A program made the translations under genes and the position numbers. Below, piece after piece: positions 32,396 through 40,276 of a stretch of DNA of 42,311 nucleotides (within the stretch, counting starts at the first letter, position 1; every line of letters begins with the position of its first letter). The notes beneath the pieces were generated by a model. It searched no databases, had not been told where the DNA came from, and saw nothing but the letters and a program-made list of their open reading frames with translations. The DNA lies in assembly GCF_001854805.1 (NCBI RefSeq), contig NZ_MBLO01000027.1, forward strand, positions 1 through 42,311. Direction: 5' to 3'. The stretch is from Pseudofrankia coriaricola (GTDB taxonomy: Bacteria > Actinomycetota > Actinomycetes > Frankiales > Frankiaceae).

Positions 32396-32534
32396 TCTTC
32401 AACCGTGATCCTGTATGGCCGTGGAGCTGGTCGTCCCCGCGAACGCGGCGCGACGGCGATCACGCCTGCCGATGCCCCAGACCCCACCTAGTCGATCTGA
32501 CGGCAACCACCAGCGACGGAAGGGACCTCGTGCG

Positions 32535-33344
32535 ATGACCTACGGAGAAACGACGGTCGACCAGACGATCGAGCGGCTCCTGACCGAACATCCGGACCTG
32601 GACGCGTCGGCCGACGGTGCGCTGGACAACCTCGACCAGTTCCACATCGGCGGCGCCGACGCGGTCGACCTCCTCATCAGCGGGCTCGCCCTCGCCGAGG
32701 GCGACCGCGTCCTCGACATCGGCTCGGGTCTCGGCGGACCCGCGCGCCAGATCGCCCACCGCACCGGCAACCACGTCCTCGGCGTCGACATCACCCCGGC
32801 CTACGTCGACGCCGCCCGCGACCTGACCGCCAAGGCCGGACTAGCCGACCTCGTCCGCTTCCAGGTCGGCGACATCGCCACGTTCGAACCCGACCCGCCG
32901 TTCCAGGCCGCGATCACGATGCACGTCCAGATGAACGTCCAGGACAAGACCTCCTGGTTCGCGCACATCGCCCGCCGCCTCGCCCCCGGCGCACGCCTGG
33001 CCGTCTGGGAGGTCTGCCAGCCTCGCCAGCGGCAGGCCGACCCGCCCTGGCCGATGCCGTGGTCACTCGACGGCACCGACAGCTTCCTCGTCACCGCCGA
33101 CTCACTCCACGCCTCGATCGAACGGGCCGGCTTCACCACCACCGAGTGGACGAACCAAACGGCCTGGGCCCAGGCCTGGGTTACCAAGACCTTCTCGAAC
33201 GGCCTACCCACCGGACCCGCGCTGCCGATGCTCCTCGACGACGGCTACAGCCGCGTCATCAACTACACCGCCGCCCTCGACGACGGATCCCTCGAGGTCT
33301 GGCGAGGCTCCTTTACCAGGGACGCAGTCCAACCCACTCGCTGA
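32535..33344 (+). CDS. SAM-dependent methyltransferase (UbiE/sarcosine-MT-like)
   Basis: A 269-residue methyltransferase. SAM motif I is VLDIGSGLGGPARQIAHRTG (the GxGGPAR variant of glycine/sarcosine and tocopherol methyltransferase relatives), then HVLGVDITPAYVDAARDLTA, VRFQVGDIATFEPDPPFQAA and HIARRLAPGARLAVWEVCQP. The ATG at 32535 has GGAAGGGA about 8 bases upstream; the frame opens at 32415 but that part is not protein-like. Divergent from the HxlR regulator, so likely induced by the regulator's signal. Acceptor unknown. Confidence 0.88.
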   Translation: MTYGETTVDQTIERLLTEHPDLDASADGALDNLDQFHIGGADAVDLLISGLALAEGDRVLDIGSGLGGPARQIAHRTGNHVLGVDITPAYVDAARDLTAKAGLADLVRFQVGDIATFEPDPPFQAAITMHVQMNVQDKTSWFAHIARRLAPGARLAVWEVCQPRQRQADPPWPMPWSLDGTDSFLVTADSLHASIERAGFTTTEWTNQTAWAQAWVTKTFSNGLPTGPALPMLLDDGYSRVINYTAALDDGSLEVWRGSFTRDAVQPTR

Positions 33345-33594
33345 GGCTTTCGCCCAGGCAGCCGTCGCACGGCGCGGAAGGCCGCCTCATACCCCGGCTG
33401 CTCCCCGAAGACGAACCAGCCACCGCTACCTGACCTCGCCCGACCGGTGGGCTCCCGGTTCAAACCGGCTGCAGGCCTTGACCTGCGAGTCGAGGTGACG
33501 CTTGATTTGTTTGGTCGGACGTCGGCGATCGGATGATGAGCTTGGCTCTGAGCCCGTTCGACGTCGTGCCGGGCGTCCCAGGCTCGATGGTCCG

Positions 33595-33789
33595 CTACCA
33601 CCAGTCCCGCTGACCGCCCGCGCCGAGAACGCGGCGCGCCAGCAACCGCCGTAACGGCGGGATGCGCATGGGGCGTACCCAGAAGAGCTCCATCGTGTTG
33701 GGCACGGCCACCACCCCGCCCCAGCTCTGGCTTCCGGCGAACCAGACCGCCCCGGGCTCCGGCGTCGCCAGCCGCTGCCGATCCGTCAC
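33595..33789 (-). CDS. Small hypothetical protein (64 aa)
   Basis: GTG at 33789 is preceded by a strong Shine-Dalgarno (AGGAAGGA, five-base spacing). The 64-residue product contains GAVWFAGSQSWGGVVAVPNT, then MELFWVRPMRIPPLRRLLAR, and ends DWW. It is Trp-rich with a basic C-terminal helix and has no clear membrane anchor. I do not recognise a family. The upstream serine-recombinase remnant is close, so it may be cargo of an old mobile element. Confidence 0.5.
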   Translation of the reverse strand: MTDRQRLATPEPGAVWFAGSQSWGGVVAVPNTMELFWVRPMRIPPLRRLLARRVLGAGGQRDWW

Positions 33790-33859
33790 GGCCGTCCTTC
33801 CTGGGCACTGGCCGCGGCGCACGGGAAGCCGGCCATCCGCGCCCAGACAGTACCGCCCC

Positions 33860-34140
33860 GCCCCGGGCACCGCCGGCCGTCGGGGCCGGTCTCGTCGTAC
33901 ATCTCCCGCGCCAGCTGCACCTGACGAGGGCCGAGTTTGGGCTTCTGCCCGCCGGTGCGGCCGCGAGCCCGTTCATCGTTCGCTCGGACATCAGCGCGTG
34001 CTCGGCGATCGCGCCCAGGATCTGGAAGAACATGCCGCCGATGGCGGTGGAGGTGTCGATGCCCTGGTCGAGCGCGACCAGGTCGACGTCGCGGGCCTGT
34101 AGGCCGGCGGACAGTTCGAGGAGGTGTTCGAAGGACTGAA
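33860..34140 (-). pseudogene. Serine recombinase (resolvase) fragment, frameshifted
   Basis: One frame reads QSFEHLLELSAGLQARDVDL, then VALDQGIDTSTAIGGMFFQI and LGAIAEHALMSERTMNGLAA. This is the second half of the resolvase catalytic domain (IDTSTAxG..F.I..A.AE). A frameshift near 33970 leads to RTGGQKPKLGPRQVQLAREM, the linker to the C-terminal HTH. The catalytic serine region and the HTH itself are missing. Inactive Tn3/phage-type resolvase remnant. Confidence 0.7.
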
Positions 34141-34265
34141 CGCCATTGGGTGAGACCGGTGCGAGCGCGGAGGATCTGGCCCTGGCCGTCAGCTTCGAGG
34201 CTCATGTGCACACGAGTTCAGACGTCAGCGTGGACGTCTTCGGAGGTCGGCAACCGGGATGCCGG

Positions 34266-34316
34266 CGACAGGTGGAGCCGGCCGGCCCGGGTGGGGTCGG
34301 CCGGCTCCACCTGTCG
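34266..34316 (-). terminator. Terminator of the MFS exporter gene
   Basis: A perfect 19-bp inverted repeat (CGACAGGTGGAGCCGGCCG and complement) with a 13-base loop, starting about 45 bases after the MFS stop codon. One of the longest perfect stems in the window. Confidence 0.75.
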
Positions 34317-34361
34317 ACAGGCTTTCGCCTCTGCGTTGGGGGTGTGTCTTCGGGGTGTGGG

Positions 34362-35981
34362 TCAGGCCGCCGGCTCGGGTTCGGTCTGGAGCTGGGGTGC
34401 CGCGGCCGTCCGGGCGGGCAGGTAGCGCAGGGCGATGGCGGCGGCGGCGAGCAGGGTGGCGGTGGCGGCGGTGAGGGCGAGGTTGGTGCCGTGGATGAAG
34501 GCGCTGGCGGTGGTGTGGGCGATGGCTTGCCCGGCCGGGCCGGGGGTGTGGTGGGCGATCGCGGTGGCAGCGCCGATGGACTGTCCCGCGGTGGGCGCGG
34601 TGGCGGCGGGCAGCTGGTGGGTGAGGGTATGGGTGTAGGCGGTGGTGGCGATGCTGCCGAGGATGGCGATGCCGAGCACGCTGCCGAGGTTGCGGGTGGT
34701 GTCGTTGATCGCCGAGCCCACGCCGGTCTTGGCGGGGGGCAGCGCGTTCATGATGGATGTGGTGGCGGGTGCCATCGCCAGGCCCAGGCCGGTGGACATC
34801 ACCACGGTGGCGATCAGGTAGTGCGGGTAGGTGGACGCGGTGGTGGCGGTGGCGAAGAAGGCGAGCCCGCCGGCCATGACGAGTAGGCCGCCGGCCACGG
34901 TGGCCCTGGTCCCGAGCCGGGTGGCGAGGTGGGCGCCGAACTGGGAGGCGATGGCCAGGGCGAGCGCGGAGGGCAGGGCGCGGACGCCGGCGCCGAGCGG
35001 GGAGTAGCCGAGAACGAACTGGTAGATCTGGGTGAGTAGGAACGTCGCGCCGGTGAGCGCGAAGAACATTGTCATGATCGCGGCGGATGCGGCGGTGAAG
35101 CGGGGGTTGCGGAACACGGTGACGTCGACCATCGGGTGGTCACTGTGCAGCTGCCAGCCGGTGAAGGCGGCGAGCAGAGCCGCGGCGGCGGCGGCGCGGG
35201 CCAGGGTGGTGGTCGAGGTCCAGCCGGCGGCGGGGGCTTGGATGAGGGTGTAGGTCAGGGTACCCAGGCCGGCGATCGACAGCAGCGCGCCGGCGAGGTC
35301 GGGCCGGACCGGGCGCGGTGCGCGGGAGGCGGGTACCAGCAGTGCCCCGGCGGTCAGGGCGACCGCGACGACGGGCAGGTTGACCAGGAAGATCGACCCC
35401 CAGGAGAAGTGGGCCAAAAGCCAGCCGCCGGCGGTCGGGCCGATCGCGACACCGAGCCCGCTGACTCCGGACCACAGCCCGATCGCCTTGACGCGCTCGG
35501 CGGGGTCGGTGAACACGCTGGTGAGGATCGACAGCGTGGCGGGCATGACGAACGCGGCGCCCGCGCCCATCAGGGCACGTAGCGCGATCAGCTGTGCGGT
35601 GGTGGTGGTCAGCGCCGCGCCGAGCGAGCCGGCGCCGAACACGATCAGCCCGGCGGCGAGGGCGCGGTGTCGGCCGTAGCGGTCGCCGAGGGCGCCGGCG
35701 GGTAGCAGCAGGGCGGCGAAGGCCAGGGTGTAGGCGTCGACGATCCAGGCGAGGCCGCTCGCGGTGGGATGCAGGTCGCGGGACAGGGTCGGGAGGGCCA
35801 CGTTGACGATCGTGGTGTCGACCACGATCACCAGCAGGCTCAGGCAGAGTACGGCGAGGGTCGCCCACCGGCGGCGGAACGGGCCGGGCGCGCTCGCTGG
35901 CCGGGCGCCGAGGGAGGCGGGAGTCGCCGGGGCGCTCGGACGGGAGGGATGGGTGCGGGAGGGAGCGTGGATGGTGGTCAT
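34362..35981 (-). CDS. MFS drug exporter, DHA2 (EmrB/QacA) family
   Basis: A 539-residue protein with 14 predicted membrane helices. Helix 1 is LAVLCLSLLVIVVDTTIVNV with the DHA2 motif D-x-T-I-V-N-V-A-L-P. Motif A is AGALGDRYGRHRALA and motif C GLGVAIGPTAGGWLLA. The first 35 residues are a Pro/Ser-rich cytoplasmic extension. ATG 35981 follows GAGAGG. Upstream, 20 bases before the start, is a sequence almost identical to the operator of the adjacent TetR gene. Proton-coupled efflux of a drug or toxic metabolite, induced when the TetR protein binds ligand. Confidence 0.93.
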   Translation of the reverse strand: MTTIHAPSRTHPSRPSAPATPASLGARPASAPGPFRRRWATLAVLCLSLLVIVVDTTIVNVALPTLSRDLHPTASGLAWIVDAYTLAFAALLLPAGALGDRYGRHRALAAGLIVFGAGSLGAALTTTTAQLIALRALMGAGAAFVMPATLSILTSVFTDPAERVKAIGLWSGVSGLGVAIGPTAGGWLLAHFSWGSIFLVNLPVVAVALTAGALLVPASRAPRPVRPDLAGALLSIAGLGTLTYTLIQAPAAGWTSTTTLARAAAAAALLAAFTGWQLHSDHPMVDVTVFRNPRFTAASAAIMTMFFALTGATFLLTQIYQFVLGYSPLGAGVRALPSALALAIASQFGAHLATRLGTRATVAGGLLVMAGGLAFFATATTASTYPHYLIATVVMSTGLGLAMAPATTSIMNALPPAKTGVGSAINDTTRNLGSVLGIAILGSIATTAYTHTLTHQLPAATAPTAGQSIGAATAIAHHTPGPAGQAIAHTTASAFIHGTNLALTAATATLLAAAAIALRYLPARTAAAPQLQTEPEPAA

Positions 35982-36000
35982 GCCGGGAACCTCTCTTGAT

Positions 36001-36017
36001 TGATTGACCTATAAATT
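36001..36017 (-). promoter_or_regulatory. Operator-like box upstream of the MFS gene
   Basis: On the plus strand TGATTGACCTATAAATT. It shares TGATTGRCCTATMAAT with the box upstream of the TetR gene (36589-36602, read on the minus strand). Likely binding site of the neighbouring TetR protein, positioned to block transcription of the exporter. Confidence 0.6.
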
Positions 36018-36037
36018 GATGCCGAAAAAAAAGACGA

Positions 36038-36577
36038 TCAGTGGGCGGGCGGGGCGAACGCGTAGGAGCGCGGCAGGTCGATCGTGACGCCAATGGTCAG
36101 CAGCATCCCGGTGGCGAAGAACCGGGCGACCTGCTCCTGGTCGGCGCCCGTCATCTCCTTCACCGCGTCGAACAGCTCGACGAAGCGGCGGTGCACATGC
36201 GCTCGGATCTCCGGGTCGGCGGCCGCGGCGAAGCCCTGCATCCGGCACCGCATCAGGTCCTCGTCGGCGAGCAGGACCTGATAGGCCCGACCCAGCAGGC
36301 GCAGAGACTCAACCGGCGACTCCGCCGGGCGCAGCGCCGCGGCGAAGACCCCCCGGATCCGCTCATGCACCTGGTCCTGGCAGGCAAGGAACAACACCTT
36401 CTTGTTCTCGAACAACGCGTAGATGTAGGGCTGAGAGATCCCAGCCCGAGCCGCGATCGCCGCGGTACGCGCCGCGTGGTAGCCGTTCTCGGCGAACTCA
36501 GCCACCGCGGCCGCCAACACCTGCTCGCGGCGCTCCTCCATCGAGAGGCGCTGCTCATGGACTCGCCCAGTGGTCAT
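36038..36577 (-). CDS. TetR-family repressor of the MFS exporter
   Basis: A 179-residue TetR protein from ATG 36577. HTH at about 14-60: EERREQVLAAAVAEFAENGY, then TAAIAARAGISQPYIYALFE and NKKVLFLACQD. An all-helical ligand domain follows. The frame is open to 36613, but ATG 36577 fits the family and lies downstream of the operator. It is transcribed toward the MFS gene on the same strand, with 56 bases between its stop and the MFS start, and an operator sits before each gene. Confidence 0.9.
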   Translation of the reverse strand: MTTGRVHEQRLSMEERREQVLAAAVAEFAENGYHAARTAAIAARAGISQPYIYALFENKKVLFLACQDQVHERIRGVFAAALRPAESPVESLRLLGRAYQVLLADEDLMRCRMQGFAAAADPEIRAHVHRRFVELFDAVKEMTGADQEQVARFFATGMLLTIGVTIDLPRSYAFAPPAH

Positions 36578-36588
36578 GGGCCCATTAT

Positions 36589-36602
36589 TGATAGGCCAAT
36601 CA
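36589..36602 (-). promoter_or_regulatory. TetR operator, near-perfect palindrome
   Basis: TGATAGGCCAATCA reads as TGATTGGCCTATCA on the other strand: a dyad with only the central A/A pair mismatched, 12 bases upstream of the TetR ATG. Matching copy at 36001-36017. Confidence 0.65.
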
Positions 36603-36678
36603 TAAGATGTCAAGCCGAGCCACCGGCCGCCGCGGCTGACATCCCCCCGGCCCCGCCGACGACAAGGAGGACCCCTCG

Positions 36679-36846
36679 ATGCCCTCGCCTCGCACCCGCG
36701 CCGTGCTGGCCGCCACCATGGCCGCGGAGCGGCAGATCCAGGCCCGCGTCCTGGACGCCGCCGACACCCTCGACCCGAACGACGACAGCCTGACCGCCCA
36801 GCAGCTGCGCGAGACAGCGGACGACACCCTGTACCTGCCGAAAATC
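36679..36846 (+). pseudogene. Truncated small gene of unknown function
   Basis: ATG 36679 follows an excellent RBS (AAGGAGG). About 56 codons look protein-like and helical: RTRAVLAATMAAERQIQARV, then LDAADTLDPNDDSLTAQQLR and ETADDTLYLPKI. The frame then continues to 37377 only as antisense of the ThiF fragment, with no further coding character. I read this as the 5' end of a small gene cut at about 36846. Family not recognised. Confidence 0.45.
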
Positions 36847-36858
36847 ACGTCCGGCTTG

Positions 36859-37356
36859 TCAGGCGGCATGTTCGTATTCGTGCAGGATGCCGATCGCGAG
36901 GTTCGCCCGCCGGGCGTTGCGCGCGGCGAGGAGCCGCGGGAGGTTGGTGGCATCGACTCGGTCGTCGTCGATCAGAACGAGTTCGCCGACTCCGAGGTGC
37001 GCGAGGAACTCCGTGATGATGTTTCCTGCTCCGCCGAGACCGACGACCGCGACGCGCATCCGGGCGAACGCCTGCTGCCCAGCGGCGCCGAACAGCATCG
37101 CCTGGCGGTGCCACTGCGCGTCGCTGTCGGGGGCGGGCGCCGGCCGTGCGTGAAGCCGGACGAGATTGTTCCCGGTGATGACGGCGTCGGCGAGGGCGGT
37201 GTCGGCGAGGGCGGCGGGTGCCGTCGGAGAGCCAGAGGTCGCCCGTGGCGGCGTGTCGTCCATGGATCGACCAGGACTCGGCTCCACCACGCGGCGGTCC
37301 AGCAGGAGTGCACGCCGGTCGGCGGTGACCGAGGACCTGTTGCGTTGGCGGGGCAC
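36859..37356 (-). pseudogene. ThiF/E1-like adenylyltransferase fragment
   Basis: The minus strand contains QWHRQAMLFGAAGQQAFARM, then RVAVVGLGGAGNIITEFLAH, LGVGELVLIDDDRVDATNLP and RLLAARNARRANLAIG. This is the nucleotide-binding GxGGxG and D-x-D-x-V-x-x-x-N-L-x-R segment of the ThiF/HesA/E1 superfamily, which adenylates the C-terminus of a ubiquitin-like or sulfur-carrier protein. It ends at about 36870, before the catalytic-cysteine region. The N-terminal sequence resembles the linker of JAB/ThiF-type fusion proteins. Truncated at both junctions; an IS6-type fragment lies just beyond its 5' end. Confidence 0.7.
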
Positions 37357-37388
37357 AGCGGTCGGGCCAGCCGCTAAGGCATGATCGA

Positions 37389-37660
37389 TTGGTGCATCGT
37401 CGGAGTGTCCGTTCCGTGGTCGTGGCCTCGGAGTTCGCGGGGTTCCGGTTCCCGCCAGAGGTGATCACGTTGGCGGTGCGGTGGTATCTGCGATATGGCC
37501 TGTCCTACCGGGACGTCGAGGAGCTGCTGGCCGAACGTGGCATCACCGTCTACCACGTCAGCGTCTACAGGTGGTGCAGCGCTTCACTCCGCTGTTGATC
37601 GACGCCGCCCGGCCATGCCGCCACAGCCCAGGTAGCAGGTGGTTCACCGATGAGGCGGGG
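37389..37660 (+). pseudogene. IS6-family transposase, N-terminal fragment
   Basis: The frame reads FAGFRFPPEVITLAVRWYLR, then YGLSYRDVEELLAERGITVY and HVSVYRW. After a frameshift near 37570 it continues QRFTPLLIDAARPCRHSPGS and RWFTDE. This is the HTH and first catalytic-Asp region (RWFxDET) of IS6/IS26-like transposases. The remaining DDE domain is missing, cut by the small gene on the opposite strand. Inactive. Confidence 0.8.
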
Positions 37661-37677
37661 CGTTCGTCGTCTTCGGC

Positions 37678-37944
37678 TCAGCTGGCGGTCGGCACGGGTT
37701 CTGCTTCGGTGACCGTGGTCGCGATCTTCCACTGCCGGCCTCGACGCCACGGACCGGTGCGCTTCAAGCCGTTCTCGGCGAGCAACCTGTCGGCGGCCCG
37801 TTCGAGCTCCCCGAGGTCGGCCTCGTGATCAGGCCTGTCGAGTCGGGTGACGCCGGTGTTGCCGATGCACTCGCCATCGTCATGGCGATGGCGGCTGACG
37901 CGGACTTCGCCGGTGTCGTAGTCGGCTTGGGCGCGCAGGTCCAT
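37678..37944 (-). CDS. Small conserved-looking hypothetical protein (88 aa)
   Basis: From ATG 37944 the product is 88 residues, starting MDLRAQADYDTGEVRVSRHR. It has a helical middle DLGELERAADRLLAENGLKR and a Trp-containing end TGPWRRGRQWKIATTVTEA. The phrase LLAENGxxRTGxW recurs in small actinobacterial hypothetical proteins. No enzyme motif. RBS weak (AAAGGGA 14 bases upstream). Its 3' end overlaps the IS6 debris, so the C-terminus may be altered. Confidence 0.5.
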   Translation of the reverse strand: MDLRAQADYDTGEVRVSRHRHDDGECIGNTGVTRLDRPDHEADLGELERAADRLLAENGLKRTGPWRRGRQWKIATTVTEAEPVPTAS

Positions 37945-37985
37945 TTCTGTCAACGGGTCCCTTTTCGCTGGGAGGGCCGGCGTCA

Positions 37986-38026
37986 CGCGGCGACCAGACC
38001 GGGCTGTCGTCGGTCTGGTCGCCGCG
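37986..38026 (-). terminator. Terminator after the secreted-domain gene
   Basis: A perfect 15-bp stem (CGCGGCGACCAGACC and complement) with an 11-base loop, starting 9 bases after the stop of the minus-strand gene at 38035. Confidence 0.7.
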
Positions 38027-38034
38027 GCCTGGGC

Positions 38035-38430
38035 TCAGCCGAGCTTGGTCCACGTGCAGCGAGTCTGGAACGCGACATCGGTCGGCTTGATGGTCACGAC
38101 GCCGTGGCCTTGGACGTTGCCGTTCGCGAGGATCTCACCGAAGTCCCTGGACGTGCCGGACAGCCGCGCCCAGTAGCAGGAGTCCAGGACGTCCGCGCTG
38201 GCGTTCGTGATCTCGTAGGTACCCGGCTGGATGTTGCTACCGACCAGCCAGGTTCCCGGAGTGATCGTCGTCGCCGGTGCAGGCGCGGCGGGCACCGTGG
38301 TCGCGAGCAGGGGCGCAATATCGGGCCGCGGCACTTCCGGGCAGTAGGCGATGGCGACCGCGTACACGAAGTCCACCACCTCAGGCCGGGACACGAACCC
38401 TGTGCCTGACCGACTCCCGTCGCGATGCAT
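38035..38430 (-). CDS. Putative exported protein, beta-rich C-terminal domain
   Basis: A 131-residue frame from ATG 38430 (38493 is an alternative). The C-terminal 80 residues match a domain common in actinobacterial exported proteins: GTWLVGSNIQPGTYEITNAS, then DSCYWARLSGTSRDFGEILA and VVTIKPTDVAFQTRCTWTKL. The two Cys probably form a disulphide. The N-terminal part (VVDFVYAVAIAYCPE) resembles the DUF732-type helical region. No clean signal peptide is visible, so the N-terminus may be truncated or the start wrong. Function unknown; probably cell-envelope located. Confidence 0.6.
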   Translation of the reverse strand: MHRDGSRSGTGFVSRPEVVDFVYAVAIAYCPEVPRPDIAPLLATTVPAAPAPATTITPGTWLVGSNIQPGTYEITNASADVLDSCYWARLSGTSRDFGEILANGNVQGHGVVTIKPTDVAFQTRCTWTKLG

Positions 38431-38667
38431 CGACAACACGAGCCTCCCCAGGGGCACGCGCCGGCTTGTCCTGCTCGCCGATGACACGATCATGCCCGAC
38501 TGGCCGGCCAGCCTTGCCCTCCAGCCAATGGAACTGTGCCGGGCTGATCGAAGCCCAGCCGCGACGACGGGGTGCCCACCAATCCGCCTCCCGACCGCAG
38601 ACGGCGGGTCGGCGCGATGAGTGATAGGCTTGGCTTCGTTGCAGTTGTAGGTTCCTCGAACATATGG

Positions 38668-38694
38668 ACGCCCGCGGATTCTGACAGCGGGCGT
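38668..38694 (+). promoter_or_regulatory. Hairpin in the cold-shock gene leader
   Basis: Perfect 8-bp stem ACGCCCGC / GCGGGCGT with an 11-base loop, followed by GTTTGTCGTGTT, 100 bases upstream of the cold-shock ATG. Long structured 5' leaders are characteristic of csp mRNAs; this could act as an attenuator or thermosensitive element. TTGCAG (38639) plus ATATGG (38662) resembles a promoter with 17-base spacing, but it would initiate inside the stem. Confidence 0.45.
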
Positions 38695-38793
38695 TTGTCG
38701 TGTTCCGGCCAGTTCGGCAGTGGGAGCAACCGCACCGCAGCACCCCGGCCCGCGCCAGGCGGTCCCGGTTCAGCTCCCACGAAGGAGAAGCAC

Positions 38794-38997
38794 ATGGCTC
38801 AGGGCACTGTTAAGTGGTTCAACGGCGAAAAGGGCTTCGGTTTCATCGCGCAGGACGGCGGCGGCCCGGACGTTTTCGTTCACTACTCGGCGATCGACAG
38901 CGCGGGTTTCCGCAGCCTGGACGAGAACCAGCGCGTGGAGTTTGACGTCACGCAGGGCCAGAAGGGCCCGCAGGCGGAGCACGTCCGCCCGGTCTGA
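38794..38997 (+). CDS. Cold-shock protein (CspA family)
   Basis: A 67-residue single cold-shock domain: [20 protein letters not shown] with RNP-1 (KGFGFI), then [20 protein letters not shown] with RNP-2 (VFVHY), and [20 protein letters not shown]. It binds single-stranded RNA/DNA and acts as an RNA chaperone. Full length for the family. Strong RBS GAAGGAG at 38781-38787. It has a long structured leader and a perfect terminator downstream, forming a complete monocistronic unit. Confidence 0.97.
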   Translation: MAQGTVKWFNGEKGFGFIAQDGGGPDVFVHYSAIDSAGFRSLDENQRVEFDVTQGQKGPQAEHVRPV

Positions 38998-39054
38998 CGC
39001 ACGCCGCTGGCGTCTGCGTCTCGGGCGCCTCAGCGTTGATCTTTAAACACCTGA

Positions 39055-39091
39055 ACAGCTGTGCGGGTCGGCATCCGACCCGCACAGCTGT
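39055..39091 (+). terminator. Cold-shock gene terminator
   Basis: Perfect 17-bp stem (ACAGCTGTGCGGGTCGG and complement) with a CAT loop, about 57 bases after the stop codon. Confidence 0.8.
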
Positions 39092-39115
39092 CGCCGTGTC
39101 CGCACTGTCGGTTCT

Positions 39116-39480
39116 GCCTGTACCGTGCCAGAACTCGGTTTCGGGGGTTTGACCTGCGACTTCTCCGCCAGGCGCAGCGGTTCATGATCTCTGTTCATGG
39201 TGGTTCGGCTGGTATATCTGGTCATGGTCCGGGTCTTCGGCTGGCTCGTCCTGCTCACCCGCAGCGACGCGGCGAGGACGGCGGAACTGCTGGTGCTGCG
39301 CAACGAGGTCTCGATCCTGCGCCGCCAGCTCGGACGACCCCGGTTCACCTGGCCCGGCCGCGCCCTCCTGGCCGCCTGACCCGGCTACTCCCCCCGGGAG
39401 GTCCGGTCGTGTCAGCTGGTGACCCCGGCGACGCTGCTGGCCTGGCATCGCCGCCTCGTCCGCCGACAGTGAACCTACCC
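39116..39480 (+). repeat. Left part of an integrase-type IS, copy 1
   Basis: About 365 bases similar to 41664-42030. Both begin with CCTGTACCGTGCCAGAACTC, share a non-coding leader and then encode the N-terminus of the same transposase (39197-39379 here): [20 protein letters not shown], then [20 protein letters not shown] and a stop at 39377-39379. Divergence between the copies is substantial (estimated 15-20% by eye), so they are old paralogous insertions, not a recent duplication. After about 39475 the similarity ends. Confidence 0.75.
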
Positions 39481-40276
39481 ACACCGGTCAGCGCGAGCAC
39501 CATGCCCACGAAACCTGACCCAACGGTCACCAGGTCCACGTCGTTCATCCCTTCGTCGGTCAACAAGGGCCTCGGCGATGAGGCCCTCACCCTTCTAGAG
39601 CCGGCGCGCCCCGCCTGCGTGCACCCTCCGTGCCCGGACCGTTTCACCCCGATTCGTCCCCGCAGGTCGCCGTGCCCCCGCCCGATGGGGCACATCAGCC
39701 GCGTCCGAGCGCGCATGCCGGGTCGGGTCCTTCTCGGTCCTGACCCGCGTCCACCGCGCAGCGTCGACGACGTTCCGTTGCAGCGAGCCAGACAGGTGGC
39801 CTACGGCCTGAGGCTCGTGCCGCCGTGAAGGGGTTGTCGCCTCGCCGAAGGAACTCACATCGCCGAGCCCCTACCCGCCACTCCATGTCCATCGCACCGT
39901 CGGCGTCCACGCCGACGGCTGGCCATCGAGCCCGGCGGGCATGGGAGATCGGCTGTCCGGCCCGACCGGGTGGCCCCGCTTCAACGACAAGGCGCATCAC
40001 GAGTCTTCTCACAGGCGGTTCGGGCGCCCATCAACCGCCACGGCCTCCCACGGCCTTGAGCCGTCCCCCGCCGCGGCCCCCGCGACAGGGCAGGCCGCGT
40101 CGAGGTCCCACGGCCTGGCACGCCCGGGTCCCGGTGAGAGGAAACGACTGGACGGCGAGCAAACGTCCGCCCACCGCGACACCTGCTCACAGCAGCCGAA
40201 TTGGGGCAGTTCGTTGTGAACGGAGCGGCACGGGTCGTTTAGGGTGACCAGAAAGGACATGTCGAGGGAGATGACA
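39481..40276. other. Long region without a supported gene
   Basis: About 800 bases of coding-like GC content but no frame with recognisable protein. A minus-strand stretch MNDVDLVTVGSGFVGMVLAL near 39548 is hydrophobic but has no usable RBS. Probably decayed sequence plus the promoter of the DUF574 methyltransferase (locally AT-richer around 40195-40245). Confidence 0.4.

Noticed and set aside
33455-33468. CCGGTTCAAACCGG palindrome resembling a tRNA T-arm
   Set aside because: No flanking tRNA structure; probably a chance palindrome.
35140-36093. 317-codon frame overlapping the MFS gene
   Set aside because: Arg/Pro-rich out-of-frame translation of the MFS gene.
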